From: Rhodocyclaceae bacterium
GTDB lineage: Bacteria; Pseudomonadota; Gammaproteobacteria; Burkholderiales; Rhodocyclaceae
Assembly (NCBI GenBank): GCA_020445745.1
Contig: JAGRGB010000090.1
Span: 1-64,000, forward strand
Reading direction: 5' to 3'
Length of the DNA stretch: 64,000 nucleotides
In this document: positions 1 through 7,645 of the stretch, piece by piece
How the letters are laid out: each line of letters opens with the position of its first letter
Position numbering within the stretch: position 1 is the first letter of the stretch
Notes under the pieces: generated by a model
Databases searched by the model: none
What the model was told of the DNA's origin: nothing
What the model saw: only the letters and a program-made list of their open reading frames with translations
Program-made: the position numbers and the translations under genes

Positions 1-2
1 AT

Positions 3-176
3 CTGACCCGTTCCGGCGTGGCCCTGAACCAGAACTTCGGCCCGAGCCTGGTCGTCTATCTGACCTACGAGAAGCTGAGTCTCGACGTCGACTGCAATTC
101 CGCAGCCTGTTCTGCCGCCTATGACGGCGCAAAAGATCTGGATAGCGTGATCCTGGGCGGAACCTTCTTCTTCTAA
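3..176 (+). CDS. C-terminal end of an outer-membrane beta-barrel-like protein (partial)
   Basis: An open frame enters from the left edge and stops with TAA at 174-176, giving about 57 residues. They alternate polar and hydrophobic residues as in membrane beta strands and end in Phe-Phe-Phe. A terminal aromatic residue is the usual BAM recognition signal of Gram-negative outer-membrane barrels. Two Cys lie in a predicted loop. The family cannot be named because most of the protein lies outside the window. Confidence 0.6.
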   Translation: MTRSGVALNQNFGPSLVVYLTYEKLSLDVDCNSAACSAAYDGAKDLDSVILGGTFFF

Positions 177-523
177 GGGAACTGTCGTCTCGATGAGGTC
201 TGATTCGACCGCCGTTGTCGAGGAAGCGACCGTGGCCACGAAACGCGGTGGGATCGCGGGAGCGGCACCGATGGCCGGCCTCTGAAAGCGCGCATGTAGG
301 ATCCGGTGGCCCGATGAGTGGGGAGAATCCTTGCCACTCATCGGGCCACCGCCATCCGCACGGCAGTCAGGCATGATGCCGGTGCCGCGAGTTCGGCAGC
401 ACAGGTGTTTAGGCGATCCCGTGCCGGCAAGCGCAGAATGCATGACAGTCCGCCGAGGACGAGACGGGACAGGGATCGATCTCCGGCGAGAAAATCGTTT
501 CGGCAGCGTTTTCGAGGGAAGCA
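177..523. other. Intergenic region of 347 bp holding one strong hairpin
   Basis: Between the stop at 176 and the lipoprotein gene at 524 no frame has convincing coding character; the open frames here are GC-driven. The only clear structure is the perfect inverted repeat at 304-351, annotated separately. A GGGAAG ribosome-binding-like stretch lies just before the ATG at 524. Confidence 0.5.
304..351. repeat. Perfect 18-bp inverted repeat, hairpin or terminator-like
   Basis: The arms at 304-321 and 334-351 are exact reverse complements (CGGTGGCCCGATGAGTGG) around a 12-nt loop. The stem is very stable and GC-rich. No T-run follows on either strand, so it is not a textbook intrinsic terminator. 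It could stop or stabilise the transcript of the outer-membrane gene ending at 176, or be one copy of a dispersed palindromic element. Confidence 0.65.
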
Positions 524-1351
524 ATGAAGAGCACATCAACCACGCTGATCGCCACGCTGATGATGGCAGGATGCGCATTCACCCCACCCGGCCAGCACGT
601 GTCCACACCCACGGAGGTGGACTACGGCGCGTATCCAAGCGAATACAAGTCGATCGTACTCGAATATCTGAAGGAACATCCGCCGCAGGACAGCATCGAG
701 TCCGACAGCATTTATTTCCTCAATCCGCCGGACCGGTATGCCGACAGGTCGTACACCTCGTCGACCACTTTGTATGGGTATCGCGTGTGCATTCAAGGCA
801 GAACCGAAGCCATCACCAAGAAATCCAATCAATTGCATTTCTTCCTGATCAACAACAACCAGGTCATCAAACACGCCTCCAAGACCGGACTGGCGACGTA
901 CTTCGATCGCCAATGCAGTTCCGGCCCGCAGCAAGCCCAGGTACCGGCACCCACACCGGTGGCACCGGCACCGGCCGCAGCACCGCCAGCCGCGGCGGCA
1001 GCGGCAACGGCCACCGCGACGGCGCCATCGATGCCGCGAGCGGCGGTGCCGGCGCATCCGAGCGGAGCCGCGGCAGTGGCCTCGGTACGGCCATTGAAGT
1101 ACATCGTTTGCGAGGTCGACGACAGCGAGATGCTGTTGATCGTCGACCACGACGCGAAAGAGTTACGCAGGGAAGTGGAAGGCGTGGATGCCGGCACCCT
1201 CACGATCGAGACCCTTTCGGACACGTCGATCGTCGCCACCGACAGTCGGAGCAGGCTGTTCCTCAGCCGCGTATCGGGGAAACTGATCTACCGGAAAGGG
1301 GATGAAAAGATCGTCGGCGACTGCGAGTCGTCGGACCGAACCAGGTATTGA
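524..1351 (+). CDS. Putative lipoprotein with Ala/Pro-rich linker
   Basis: This 275-residue protein starts with a short basic N-terminus, a hydrophobic stretch and the lipobox LMMAGC (Cys at about residue 17), so it is predicted to be a lipoprotein. The mature N-terminal part (about 30-130) has no recognised motif. A low-complexity Pro/Ala/Thr linker (about 140-185) joins a C-terminal domain with two Cys (ICEV-like and GDCES). It is convergent with the HDOD gene ending at 1437. Function is unknown. Confidence 0.65.
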   Translation: MKSTSTTLIATLMMAGCAFTPPGQHVSTPTEVDYGAYPSEYKSIVLEYLKEHPPQDSIESDSIYFLNPPDRYADRSYTSSTTLYGYRVCIQGRTEAITKKSNQLHFFLINNNQVIKHASKTGLATYFDRQCSSGPQQAQVPAPTPVAPAPAAAPPAAAAAATATATAPSMPRAAVPAHPSGAAAVASVRPLKYIVCEVDDSEMLLIVDHDAKELRREVEGVDAGTLTIETLSDTSIVATDSRSRLFLSRVSGKLIYRKGDEKIVGDCESSDRTRY

Positions 1352-1436
1352 CGGCACGCACCGGGCGCACACCGGGATTCGGCTGGAGCCGGGCCCCGCC
1401 CCGGCGTTCTGCGGGCGCTCAGAACGGACGAGGAGG

Positions 1437-2333
1437 TCAACCGACCGCCCGCATCAGGTCGCGAATCTCGCCAGCGTGCTCGACGATCGTCGCCTGAAAT
1501 TCTTCGACGCCCTCGATGTTCGCGGCGCGCAGCTTGGGATCGCTGGCGCGCACCGGTTCGACGTTGGGTCCATCGAGTTCGACCAGTGTGTCGGCAATGA
1601 ACAGCGCGTCGGCAAGGCTGTTGATTCCCGACGACTCGCTCATGTCGTCGAAGGCGACGATGGCCTCCTGGATCTCGGGGGTGACATCCAGCGCCGCCAT
1701 CACGGAGTGACCGATCTGGCCACGCCAGTTGATCAGAAGGTTGCGCAGCCCTGCGGCGTCTCCGAACAGGTCGGGCCTCTCCGACAGCCTGAACAGCAGA
1801 TAGAGCGTGCCCATGTCGTGAATGAGCCCGGCAAACAGGGCCTTGTCGCCATCCAGCCGGGAGTGCTTGCGCACCAGCACGAAAGCATAGGCGGCCACCT
1901 GCCGGCTGTGTTCGATCACCTTGTGGCAGATGGTGCGAAACGGCAGCATGCGCCGATACGTGACAAGCTGCGCCATTGCCACCGCAGTGGCCAGTGTCTT
2001 GACCTGGTTCGAGCCGATGCGGATCACCGCCGACTTGATGTCGCTGACCCGCGGCCCGAGACGCGCGTAGGCCACCGAGTTGGCCGCCTGCACGACTCGC
2101 GTCGACAGCAGGGGGTCGGCTGCGATGATGCGTACCAGTTCGATCGCTCCGGTCCGCTCTGATCGCAGCACCTCGCGCAGGCGGATCGTGGTGTCGAAAG
2201 AGGTCGGGAACACCACCTTGCCGCGGGAAAGATCGATCGCGATCTGTCGAACGAACTCGCCCCAGGCCGCAGCCCGGTTCGACTTGTCCCCCTTGTCCCC
2301 CTTGTCCCCTTTTTCGCCCGCATCGTTGCTCAC
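1437..2333 (-). CDS. HDOD-domain signalling protein
   Basis: The protein has about 298 residues from a GTG start at 2333, chosen because it overlaps the stop of the upstream ORF as GTGA and because the HDOD fold begins soon after. A hydrophilic GDKGDKGDK repeat lies near the N-terminus, encoded by a 9-bp tandem repeat. The HDOD core follows with the AGLIHDMG motif. HDOD proteins are non-enzymatic relatives of HD phosphohydrolases, usually acting in regulatory output of chemotaxis or c-di-GMP networks. The immediately upstream ORF is a decayed partial copy of this gene. Confidence 0.8.
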   Translation of the reverse strand: MSNDAGEKGDKGDKGDKSNRAAAWGEFVRQIAIDLSRGKVVFPTSFDTTIRLREVLRSERTGAIELVRIIAADPLLSTRVVQAANSVAYARLGPRVSDIKSAVIRIGSNQVKTLATAVAMAQLVTYRRMLPFRTICHKVIEHSRQVAAYAFVLVRKHSRLDGDKALFAGLIHDMGTLYLLFRLSERPDLFGDAAGLRNLLINWRGQIGHSVMAALDVTPEIQEAIVAFDDMSESSGINSLADALFIADTLVELDGPNVEPVRASDPKLRAANIEGVEEFQATIVEHAGEIRDLMRAVG

Positions 2334-2794
2334 GCAATTGCCCTCGCCTGTGTTTCGATTTCGCCCTGCATGCCGGCGGCGCTCTCGCAACATGCTTCCA
2401 TGCGAACCACCATTGCGCCAGCGCGGCGAGGCGCCGCGCAACTCGGCGGCGGGCGTCCCGCGGGCTCGGACTCCCCCGGCGAACCGAGGATCGGTCGCCA
2501 CGCCGGCTGTTGCGCCAGCCCATCGATCGAATCCCGGGAACGAAGCAACCGCCCACAACGCCTGCAGCAGATGCCGATATCGTCGATCGGGCCGGCAAAA
2601 CGGCGGGAGCCGTCGTCCATCGCGATGAGCTCCCGGGTGATCGTGTCGATCATCGCGGTTTCCGAGCGTAACAACTCACGCGGCTCGATCGTGGTATCAA
2701 ACGACGTCGGATTCACCAGCTTGCCGCCGGGCAGGTCGGTGGCAACCTCACGGACAAACTCGATCCAGGGCAGATTGTGCAAGGAATGACCCAT
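2330..2794 (-). pseudogene. Degenerate, internally deleted HDOD paralogue fragment
   Basis: This 154-codon frame begins WIEFVREVATDL and continues through PTSFDTTI and RELLRSE, closely matching WGEFVRQIAIDL, PTSFDTTI and REVLRSE of the downstream HDOD protein. It then jumps to FAGPIDDIG, matching FAGLIHDMG of that protein, so roughly 100 residues of the HDOD core are missing and the HD pair has become DD. The C-terminal half is low-complexity and frame-shift-like. Its TGA overlaps the downstream GTG start. It may be a remnant or a leader peptide; a functional HDOD domain is not possible. Confidence 0.6.
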
Positions 2795-2934
2795 ATCGCA
2801 TGCAGATCGGGCGCAAACACCCGCGGCTATGCTACCTCATCGACGGGGCGGATTGGCCGTTGCCGTAACGCTTTGCACAGCGGCGATCGACGCCGCGGCT
2901 ATACTGGGCGTCATCCTTGACGAATCGAGATGCC

Positions 2935-3942
2935 GTGCCTACAAGCCTGATGCGGGCCGCCGCGCTGAGCCTACTGGTGGCGGTCCCGATCTCGGCCCCA
3001 GCCCGGACCGACCTGGGTGACGACCTGGTCGAGAGCCCGATCCGCAAGTCACTGGGCGAGGCGGTGCACGAAGCCCCGCCGACGCGTATCGGCTGGCTCC
3101 ACGACACCCGTGATCACCTGCGCGACTTCTTCGAAGCGGTCGGACGCAACGTCGACGGCTGGTTCGGCGACGTGCCTCCGGAGCCGACCCGACGCCTGGT
3201 CAACGGCCGGCTGAGCGTCAACACCCTGTGGCGACGGGACGACGGCCTGCGCACCGGCCTCAACTTCCGCGGCAAGTTCGACCTGCCGAACCTGAAGAAC
3301 AAGGCCTACCTGTATTTCGGCCAGGACAACGAACGGGAGGTCGTGACGGATCAACCCGAGGAGTTCTCGCGACGGCAGCGGCTGCTGGCAGAAGAGGAAA
3401 GCGAAGACCATACGTTCTTCGCCGGGCTGGGCTATGCACTGCGCGAGAACATCGATCTGCGGGGCGGCATCCGCGGTCCGCTGCGCCCCTTCGTGCAGGC
3501 CCGCTTCGTCAGGAAGTGGTTTCCCGCGGACGGCGACCAGATCGAGTTCCGCGAAACCCTGTTCTGGGAAGTGAAGGAGGGCTTCGGCCTGACCACCGCG
3601 CTCAACTACCACCACGACTTCACCCGCCGGCTGGAATTTCGCTGGCGCAATTCGGCGACCCTGTCGCAATCGACCGACGCCCTCGGCTGGCAGTCGAGCG
3701 TCGGCCTCTACCTGCACCTCGGCGGCCCGCGGCAGCTCTCGCTCGAAGCACTGATCAACGGTGAAACCGGCTCGACCCTGCCGGTCAGCGAATATGGCGT
3801 ACGGGGTATCTACCGCCGGGCGATCTACGAGGACTGGCTGCTGGGCGAGTTCATCGTCGGGCATTTCTGGCCACGCGACGAGGACGACGCCGAGCGCGAC
3901 AAGAGCTGGGCCGCAGGTCTCGGTGTCGAGATGCTTTTCTGA
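2935..3942 (+). CDS. Putative outer-membrane beta-barrel protein
   Basis: The protein has about 335 residues from the GTG at 2935; a TTG at 2917 and an ATG at 2950 are alternative in-frame starts. A signal peptide (hydrophobic run ALSLLVAVPISAPA) is followed by a polar segment and then alternating strand-like sequence. It ends in Met-Leu-Phe, a typical barrel C-terminus. A TATACT box at 2900-2905 could be a -10 element. It lies just upstream of the phosphate transporter but with its own stop and a 69-bp gap, so a functional link is uncertain. Substrate unknown. Confidence 0.65.
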   Translation: MPTSLMRAAALSLLVAVPISAPARTDLGDDLVESPIRKSLGEAVHEAPPTRIGWLHDTRDHLRDFFEAVGRNVDGWFGDVPPEPTRRLVNGRLSVNTLWRRDDGLRTGLNFRGKFDLPNLKNKAYLYFGQDNEREVVTDQPEEFSRRQRLLAEEESEDHTFFAGLGYALRENIDLRGGIRGPLRPFVQARFVRKWFPADGDQIEFRETLFWEVKEGFGLTTALNYHHDFTRRLEFRWRNSATLSQSTDALGWQSSVGLYLHLGGPRQLSLEALINGETGSTLPVSEYGVRGIYRRAIYEDWLLGEFIVGHFWPRDEDDAERDKSWAAGLGVEMLF

Positions 3943-3961
3943 CACAAGGCGGCTTTTGTTT

Positions 3962-4010
3962 CGGTAACGTTTCTGCAACAATCCGGGGCTTTTCTACTGC
4001 GACGAGCCCC
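3962..4010 (+). promoter_or_regulatory. Leader of the phosphate transporter: Pho-box-like repeat and hairpin
   Basis: Two related heptamers, CGGTAAC at 3962-3968 and CTGCAAC at 3973-3979, are spaced 11 bp apart like the two halves of a Pho box. Their match to the CTGTCAT consensus is weak. A 6-bp stem GGGGCT/AGCCCC (3985-3990 and 4005-4010) ends one base before the GTG start and could affect initiation. Both are inferences from spacing and symmetry. Confidence 0.25.
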
Positions 4011-4011
4011 T

Positions 4012-5592
4012 GTGGAACTCAAGCACCTCAGCGAGATCGAGCGCGCAACCCAGCCCGGCCGCAACGAACTCGCGCGGCTCGGCATCGCGCTGCTATTCAT
4101 CGTCGGCGTGATGTTGTTCGCGTCGACCCGGGGGGCGGCGCCGAACATGGTGCTGGTCATCGCGGCGATGATCGGCGGCTACATGGCGATGAACATCGGC
4201 GCCAACGACGTTGCCAACAACGTCGGGCCGGCGGTCGGGTCGAAGGCCCTGAGCCTGGCCGGTGCGCTGCTGATCGCCGCGATCTTCGAGGCGGCAGGGG
4301 CCCTGCTCGCCGGCGGCGAAGTCGTCGACACGATCAAGAGCAGCATCGTCGACGCCGGTCAACTGCCGTCCGGACAGACATTCGTCTGGCTGATGATGGC
4401 GGCCCTGCTGGCCGGCGCGATCTGGCTCAACATCGCAACCGCGGTCGGCGCGCCGGTATCGACCACCCACTCGATCGTCGGCGCGGTGCTCGGCGCCGGC
4501 ATCGCCGCCGCCGGAATGGGTGTCGCCAACTGGGGCAAGGTGGGCTCGATCGCCGCCAGCTGGGTGATCTCGCCGGTGATGGGCGGCATCATCGCGGCGG
4601 CCTTCCTGTACTTCATCAAGCGCTTCATCACCTACCAGTCCGACATGGCGACCGCGGCCAAACGGGTCGTGCCGTACCTGGTCGGCGTGATGGCCTGGGC
4701 CTTCGGCACCTACCTGATGCTCAAGGGCGTCAAGCACATCGTCAAGATCGGCTTCTTCACGGCGTCGGCGTCGGGCCTGGTGATCGCAGCGATCGTCTTC
4801 ATGGTGGTCCGTCCCTTGATCGGGCGCCAGGCCTCCGCCATCGAAAACAGCAAGCAGGGCGTCAATCGCCTGTTCACGGTGCCGCTGGTGTTCGCCGCGG
4901 CGCTGCTGTCCTTCGCCCACGGCTCCAACGACGTCGCCAACGCGGTCGGCCCGCTGGCCGCGATCGTCGACGCGCTGACCGCCTCCGACGGCACGCTCCA
5001 CAGCAAGGCCGCGATCCCGTTGTGGGTGATGATGGTCGGTGCCCTCGGCATCGCCGTCGGGCTCGGCCTGTTCGGCCCGAAGGTGATCCGCACGGTGGGT
5101 TCGGAGATCACCGAACTGGACCAGATGCGTGCCTATTGCATCGCGATGGCCGCGACGATCACCGTGATCGTCGCCAGCCAGTTGGGCCTGCCGGTCAGCT
5201 CGACGCACATCGCGGTGGGTGGCGTGTTCGGCGTCGGCTTCCTGCGCGAATACCTCAAGCGCAACTACGCGCGCATGGTCGACGACATCGTCGATCACCA
5301 TCCGGAGGGCGACAAGGCAGCGATCGAGGCCTTCATGGACCGCTTCACCGAGGCCAGGGTCGAAGAGAAGGGCGAGATGCTGCGGGAGCTGAAGCACCAG
5401 GCCAAGCAACAACTCGACCCGGCCCATTTCTCCAAGATGGAGCGACGCCGGCTGCGCAAGGTCTACAAGCAGGAGTTGGTGAAACGCTCGCAGTTGCTGC
5501 GCATCGCCGCAGCCTGGGTCGTCACGGTTCCGGCATCGGCGGTAATGGCGGCGATGATCTTCTACATGATCCGCGGCATGATGCTGCCTTGA
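4012..5592 (+). CDS. pit: PiT-family inorganic phosphate transporter
   Basis: This 526-residue integral membrane protein begins at GTG 4012. It carries the two diagnostic inverted-repeat signatures of the PiT family, GANDVANNVGPAVGSKAL near residue 64 and GSNDVANAVGPLAAI near residue 305. Each is followed by a second motif (PVSTTHSIVGAVLG and PVSSTHIAVGGVFGV). About ten or more membrane segments surround a cytoplasmic charged region near 420-495. PiT proteins import phosphate (often as metal-phosphate) using H+ or Na+. The length is at the long end for the bacterial family. Confidence 0.92.
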   Translation: MELKHLSEIERATQPGRNELARLGIALLFIVGVMLFASTRGAAPNMVLVIAAMIGGYMAMNIGANDVANNVGPAVGSKALSLAGALLIAAIFEAAGALLAGGEVVDTIKSSIVDAGQLPSGQTFVWLMMAALLAGAIWLNIATAVGAPVSTTHSIVGAVLGAGIAAAGMGVANWGKVGSIAASWVISPVMGGIIAAAFLYFIKRFITYQSDMATAAKRVVPYLVGVMAWAFGTYLMLKGVKHIVKIGFFTASASGLVIAAIVFMVVRPLIGRQASAIENSKQGVNRLFTVPLVFAAALLSFAHGSNDVANAVGPLAAIVDALTASDGTLHSKAAIPLWVMMVGALGIAVGLGLFGPKVIRTVGSEITELDQMRAYCIAMAATITVIVASQLGLPVSSTHIAVGGVFGVGFLREYLKRNYARMVDDIVDHHPEGDKAAIEAFMDRFTEARVEEKGEMLRELKHQAKQQLDPAHFSKMERRRLRKVYKQELVKRSQLLRIAAAWVVTVPASAVMAAMIFYMIRGMMLP

Positions 5593-5600
5593 ACGGCCGA

Positions 5601-6635
5601 TCAGCTGAACAAACCTGCGATCTCCACCGAGGAGCGGCTGCCGAGGTAAGCGCTCTTGTCCTCGAGCCACGCCAGCGCGTGCTGCCGGCCCAGGTCGTGC
5701 AGGCCGCGCAGGAAGTCCCGGCTCGGCGTGAGCTTGGTCTCCGGAGCCAGCCGCCCGAGTAGTTCGCCCGCCTCGATCAGGTGGAAGTTGGCTGCCAGCA
5801 GCCGGCGCTCGAGGCGCCCGCGGCGCCACCAGGGCACGGCCTCGGCATACTCGCGGGCGTGGGCGAACATCCGCATCTCACGCAGAAAGTTGGCGGAAAA
5901 CGACAGTTCCAGCGCGCGCATGCGAATTTCGTCGGCGCTGGCGGGCGTCGACACGTGGCGCAGCGGATTGAGCAGAACCAGCATCACGTCGCGGCTGGCG
6001 CATTCGTAGAACAATGGGAAGACCGCCGGGTTGGCGACATAGCCGCCGTCCCAGTAGGGTTCGCCGTCGATCTCGACGGTGTGGTGCATGGTCGGCAGGC
6101 AGGCCGAGGCCAGCAGGGCATCGAGGCTGATCTCGTCATTGCGGAACAGCCTCAACTTTCCGGTATTGACCTGCGTCGCGGCAATGAACAAGCGCAGCGG
6201 GCAACGCCGCCGCAGGCGCTCGAAATCCACATGGGCCTCGATCACGTCGCGCAGCGGGTTGAGATCCAGCGGGTTGAGTTCGCTCGGCGAGAACACCGAA
6301 GACAGGCGGAGCATGAACTTCATGACCGGGTTCAGCGTGACGCCATTGCCACTGCCATTCGGCACCGCCAGTTCGAACGGCGGGGTATCGGCGATCGCTG
6401 TCCAGAAGGCGTCCAGGGCTTCGCGGGCGCCGTCCCGTCCGCCGACGATCCAGCCGTGGGCCATCACCACCGCATTCATCGCACCGGCACTGGTCCCGCT
6501 GATACCGTCGAAGCCGAAGCGTCCATGCTCGAGCAGCGCGTCGAGCACACCCCATGTGAACGCGCCGTGGGCGCCCCCCCCCTGCAGCGCCAGACTCAGG
6601 CGTGCGCGCGATACCGCTGTTTTTCGCGAAAACAT
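5601..6635 (-). CDS. Patatin-like phospholipase family protein
   Basis: The protein has about 344 residues from the ATG at 6635, preceded by GGAGG; a longer frame upstream lacks conserved sequence. It shows the patatin set: the glycine-rich oxyanion loop LALQGGGAHGAF near the N-terminus, the nucleophile elbow GTSAG, and the catalytic Asp in WDGGY. Patatins use a Ser-Asp dyad to hydrolyse acyl lipids. No signal peptide is evident. It is convergent with the phosphate transporter, only 8 bp apart. Substrate is not predictable. Confidence 0.88.
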   Translation of the reverse strand: MFSRKTAVSRARLSLALQGGGAHGAFTWGVLDALLEHGRFGFDGISGTSAGAMNAVVMAHGWIVGGRDGAREALDAFWTAIADTPPFELAVPNGSGNGVTLNPVMKFMLRLSSVFSPSELNPLDLNPLRDVIEAHVDFERLRRRCPLRLFIAATQVNTGKLRLFRNDEISLDALLASACLPTMHHTVEIDGEPYWDGGYVANPAVFPLFYECASRDVMLVLLNPLRHVSTPASADEIRMRALELSFSANFLREMRMFAHAREYAEAVPWWRRGRLERRLLAANFHLIEAGELLGRLAPETKLTPSRDFLRGLHDLGRQHALAWLEDKSAYLGSRSSVEIAGLFS

Positions 6636-6837
6636 CCTCAATTCCTCCGGACACCGACCCCGTGCAGCTGACCGGCGTCCGAGCCTCCCGATTGCGACCG
6701 CCACGGCATGCGGCACCGCACCAGCCGTCGGTCGCACGCTGCGACAAAGCAGCCTTTCCCGGCTAGCATGTCATCGATCGGCACGATTGCCGTGCTGCAG
6801 CACATTCGTTTTCGTTTTTCCACGGACGCTTACACAG

Positions 6838-7134
6838 ATGACACACTTCGCCCACTTCGAACAGGATCTGGACCAGATCGCGCTCGAACTCGCCGGACTC
6901 GGTGCGCTGTGCAACGTCCGTCTTCGCGATCCCGGCATGATCCAGTCGATCCTCGACGGCCATACACCGGTCGAATGCAGCAATCCACCGGCATTCGTGA
7001 AGATGCGCGGCCTGCTCGCCCTGGCCTACAAGACGATCGAGGAATCCAGTCGCTTCGAGGGTGCCGAGGCCACCGCCCGGATGATCCACCATGCCGTCCA
7101 GATTGCCAGCGAGCGCCGCGACAAGTTTTCCTGA
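6838..7134 (+). CDS. Small uncharacterised protein
   Basis: A 98-residue soluble, mostly helical protein starting MTHFAHFEQDLD at ATG 6838. It has two Cys (ALCNVRL and VECSNPP) and is rich in charged helices. It diverges from the patatin gene and is followed by the KTSC-domain gene on the same strand. No family was recognised. Codon use matches neighbouring genes, which supports it being real. Confidence 0.55.
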   Translation: MTHFAHFEQDLDQIALELAGLGALCNVRLRDPGMIQSILDGHTPVECSNPPAFVKMRGLLALAYKTIEESSRFEGAEATARMIHHAVQIASERRDKFS

Positions 7135-7233
7135 TTCCTGCCGGCGCTCGGTGGCGACTGCCTGCCAAGGCAGTTGTCGGGGTACCTCCGGTGCGAGATG
7201 ATATCGTCGGCGATAGTTGCAAGAGGGCCTGAC

Positions 7234-7500
7234 ATGGAGATGAAACCGATCCATTCGGGGCGCCTGCGGGCCGCGGGCTATGATCGCGCCACCCGCACCC
7301 TGCGGGTCGAGCTCGACGACGGCACGCTGTTGGATCATGCCGGCGTCGGCGAGGAAACCTGGCGCAGGCTTGCCAGCTCGGGTTCCGCATGGAGTTACTA
7401 CCGCGACAACGTCGAGGAGGAATTCACCGCGCGGCGGGCATCGGCCGAAGCCAAGCAGGCCACCGGCAACCCACTCGACGCGCTGTTCCGCAAGGACTGA
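7234..7500 (+). CDS. KTSC-domain small protein
   Basis: An 88-residue protein from ATG 7234 with AGAGGG as a possible ribosome-binding site. The pattern GYDRATRTLRVELDDGTLLDH, then WRRLASSGSAWSYYRDNVEEEF, matches the KTSC domain, where the last Ser/Tyr-rich part is conserved. KTSC proteins are small and often linked to nucleic-acid enzymes; no partner is seen here. It is convergent with the hypX gene. Confidence 0.65.
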   Translation: MEMKPIHSGRLRAAGYDRATRTLRVELDDGTLLDHAGVGEETWRRLASSGSAWSYYRDNVEEEFTARRASAEAKQATGNPLDALFRKD

Positions 7501-7645
7501 CCGGCGTCGCGACCGGTCGATCCCGTTCCTCGATGCCGCCCCGCGGCGGGGGGCGATCGGCGATCTGCAAGCGACGCACCGAGCGCCGGCCGCGACGCGT
7601 GGCTGCCGTCGGCCTCGAGCGGCGCCGTCGGCGACTGTTTCGCCG

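Noticed and set aside
2334-2558. N-terminal extension of the HDOD gene up to 2558
   Set aside because: The extra residues are low-complexity and antisense-like; the GTG at 2333 overlaps the upstream stop and starts at conserved sequence.
4093-5829. 578-codon minus-strand open frame
   Set aside because: It is antisense to the clear PiT transporter gene, has a low-complexity His/Asp/Arg-rich composition and no recognisable domain; it arises from the high GC content.
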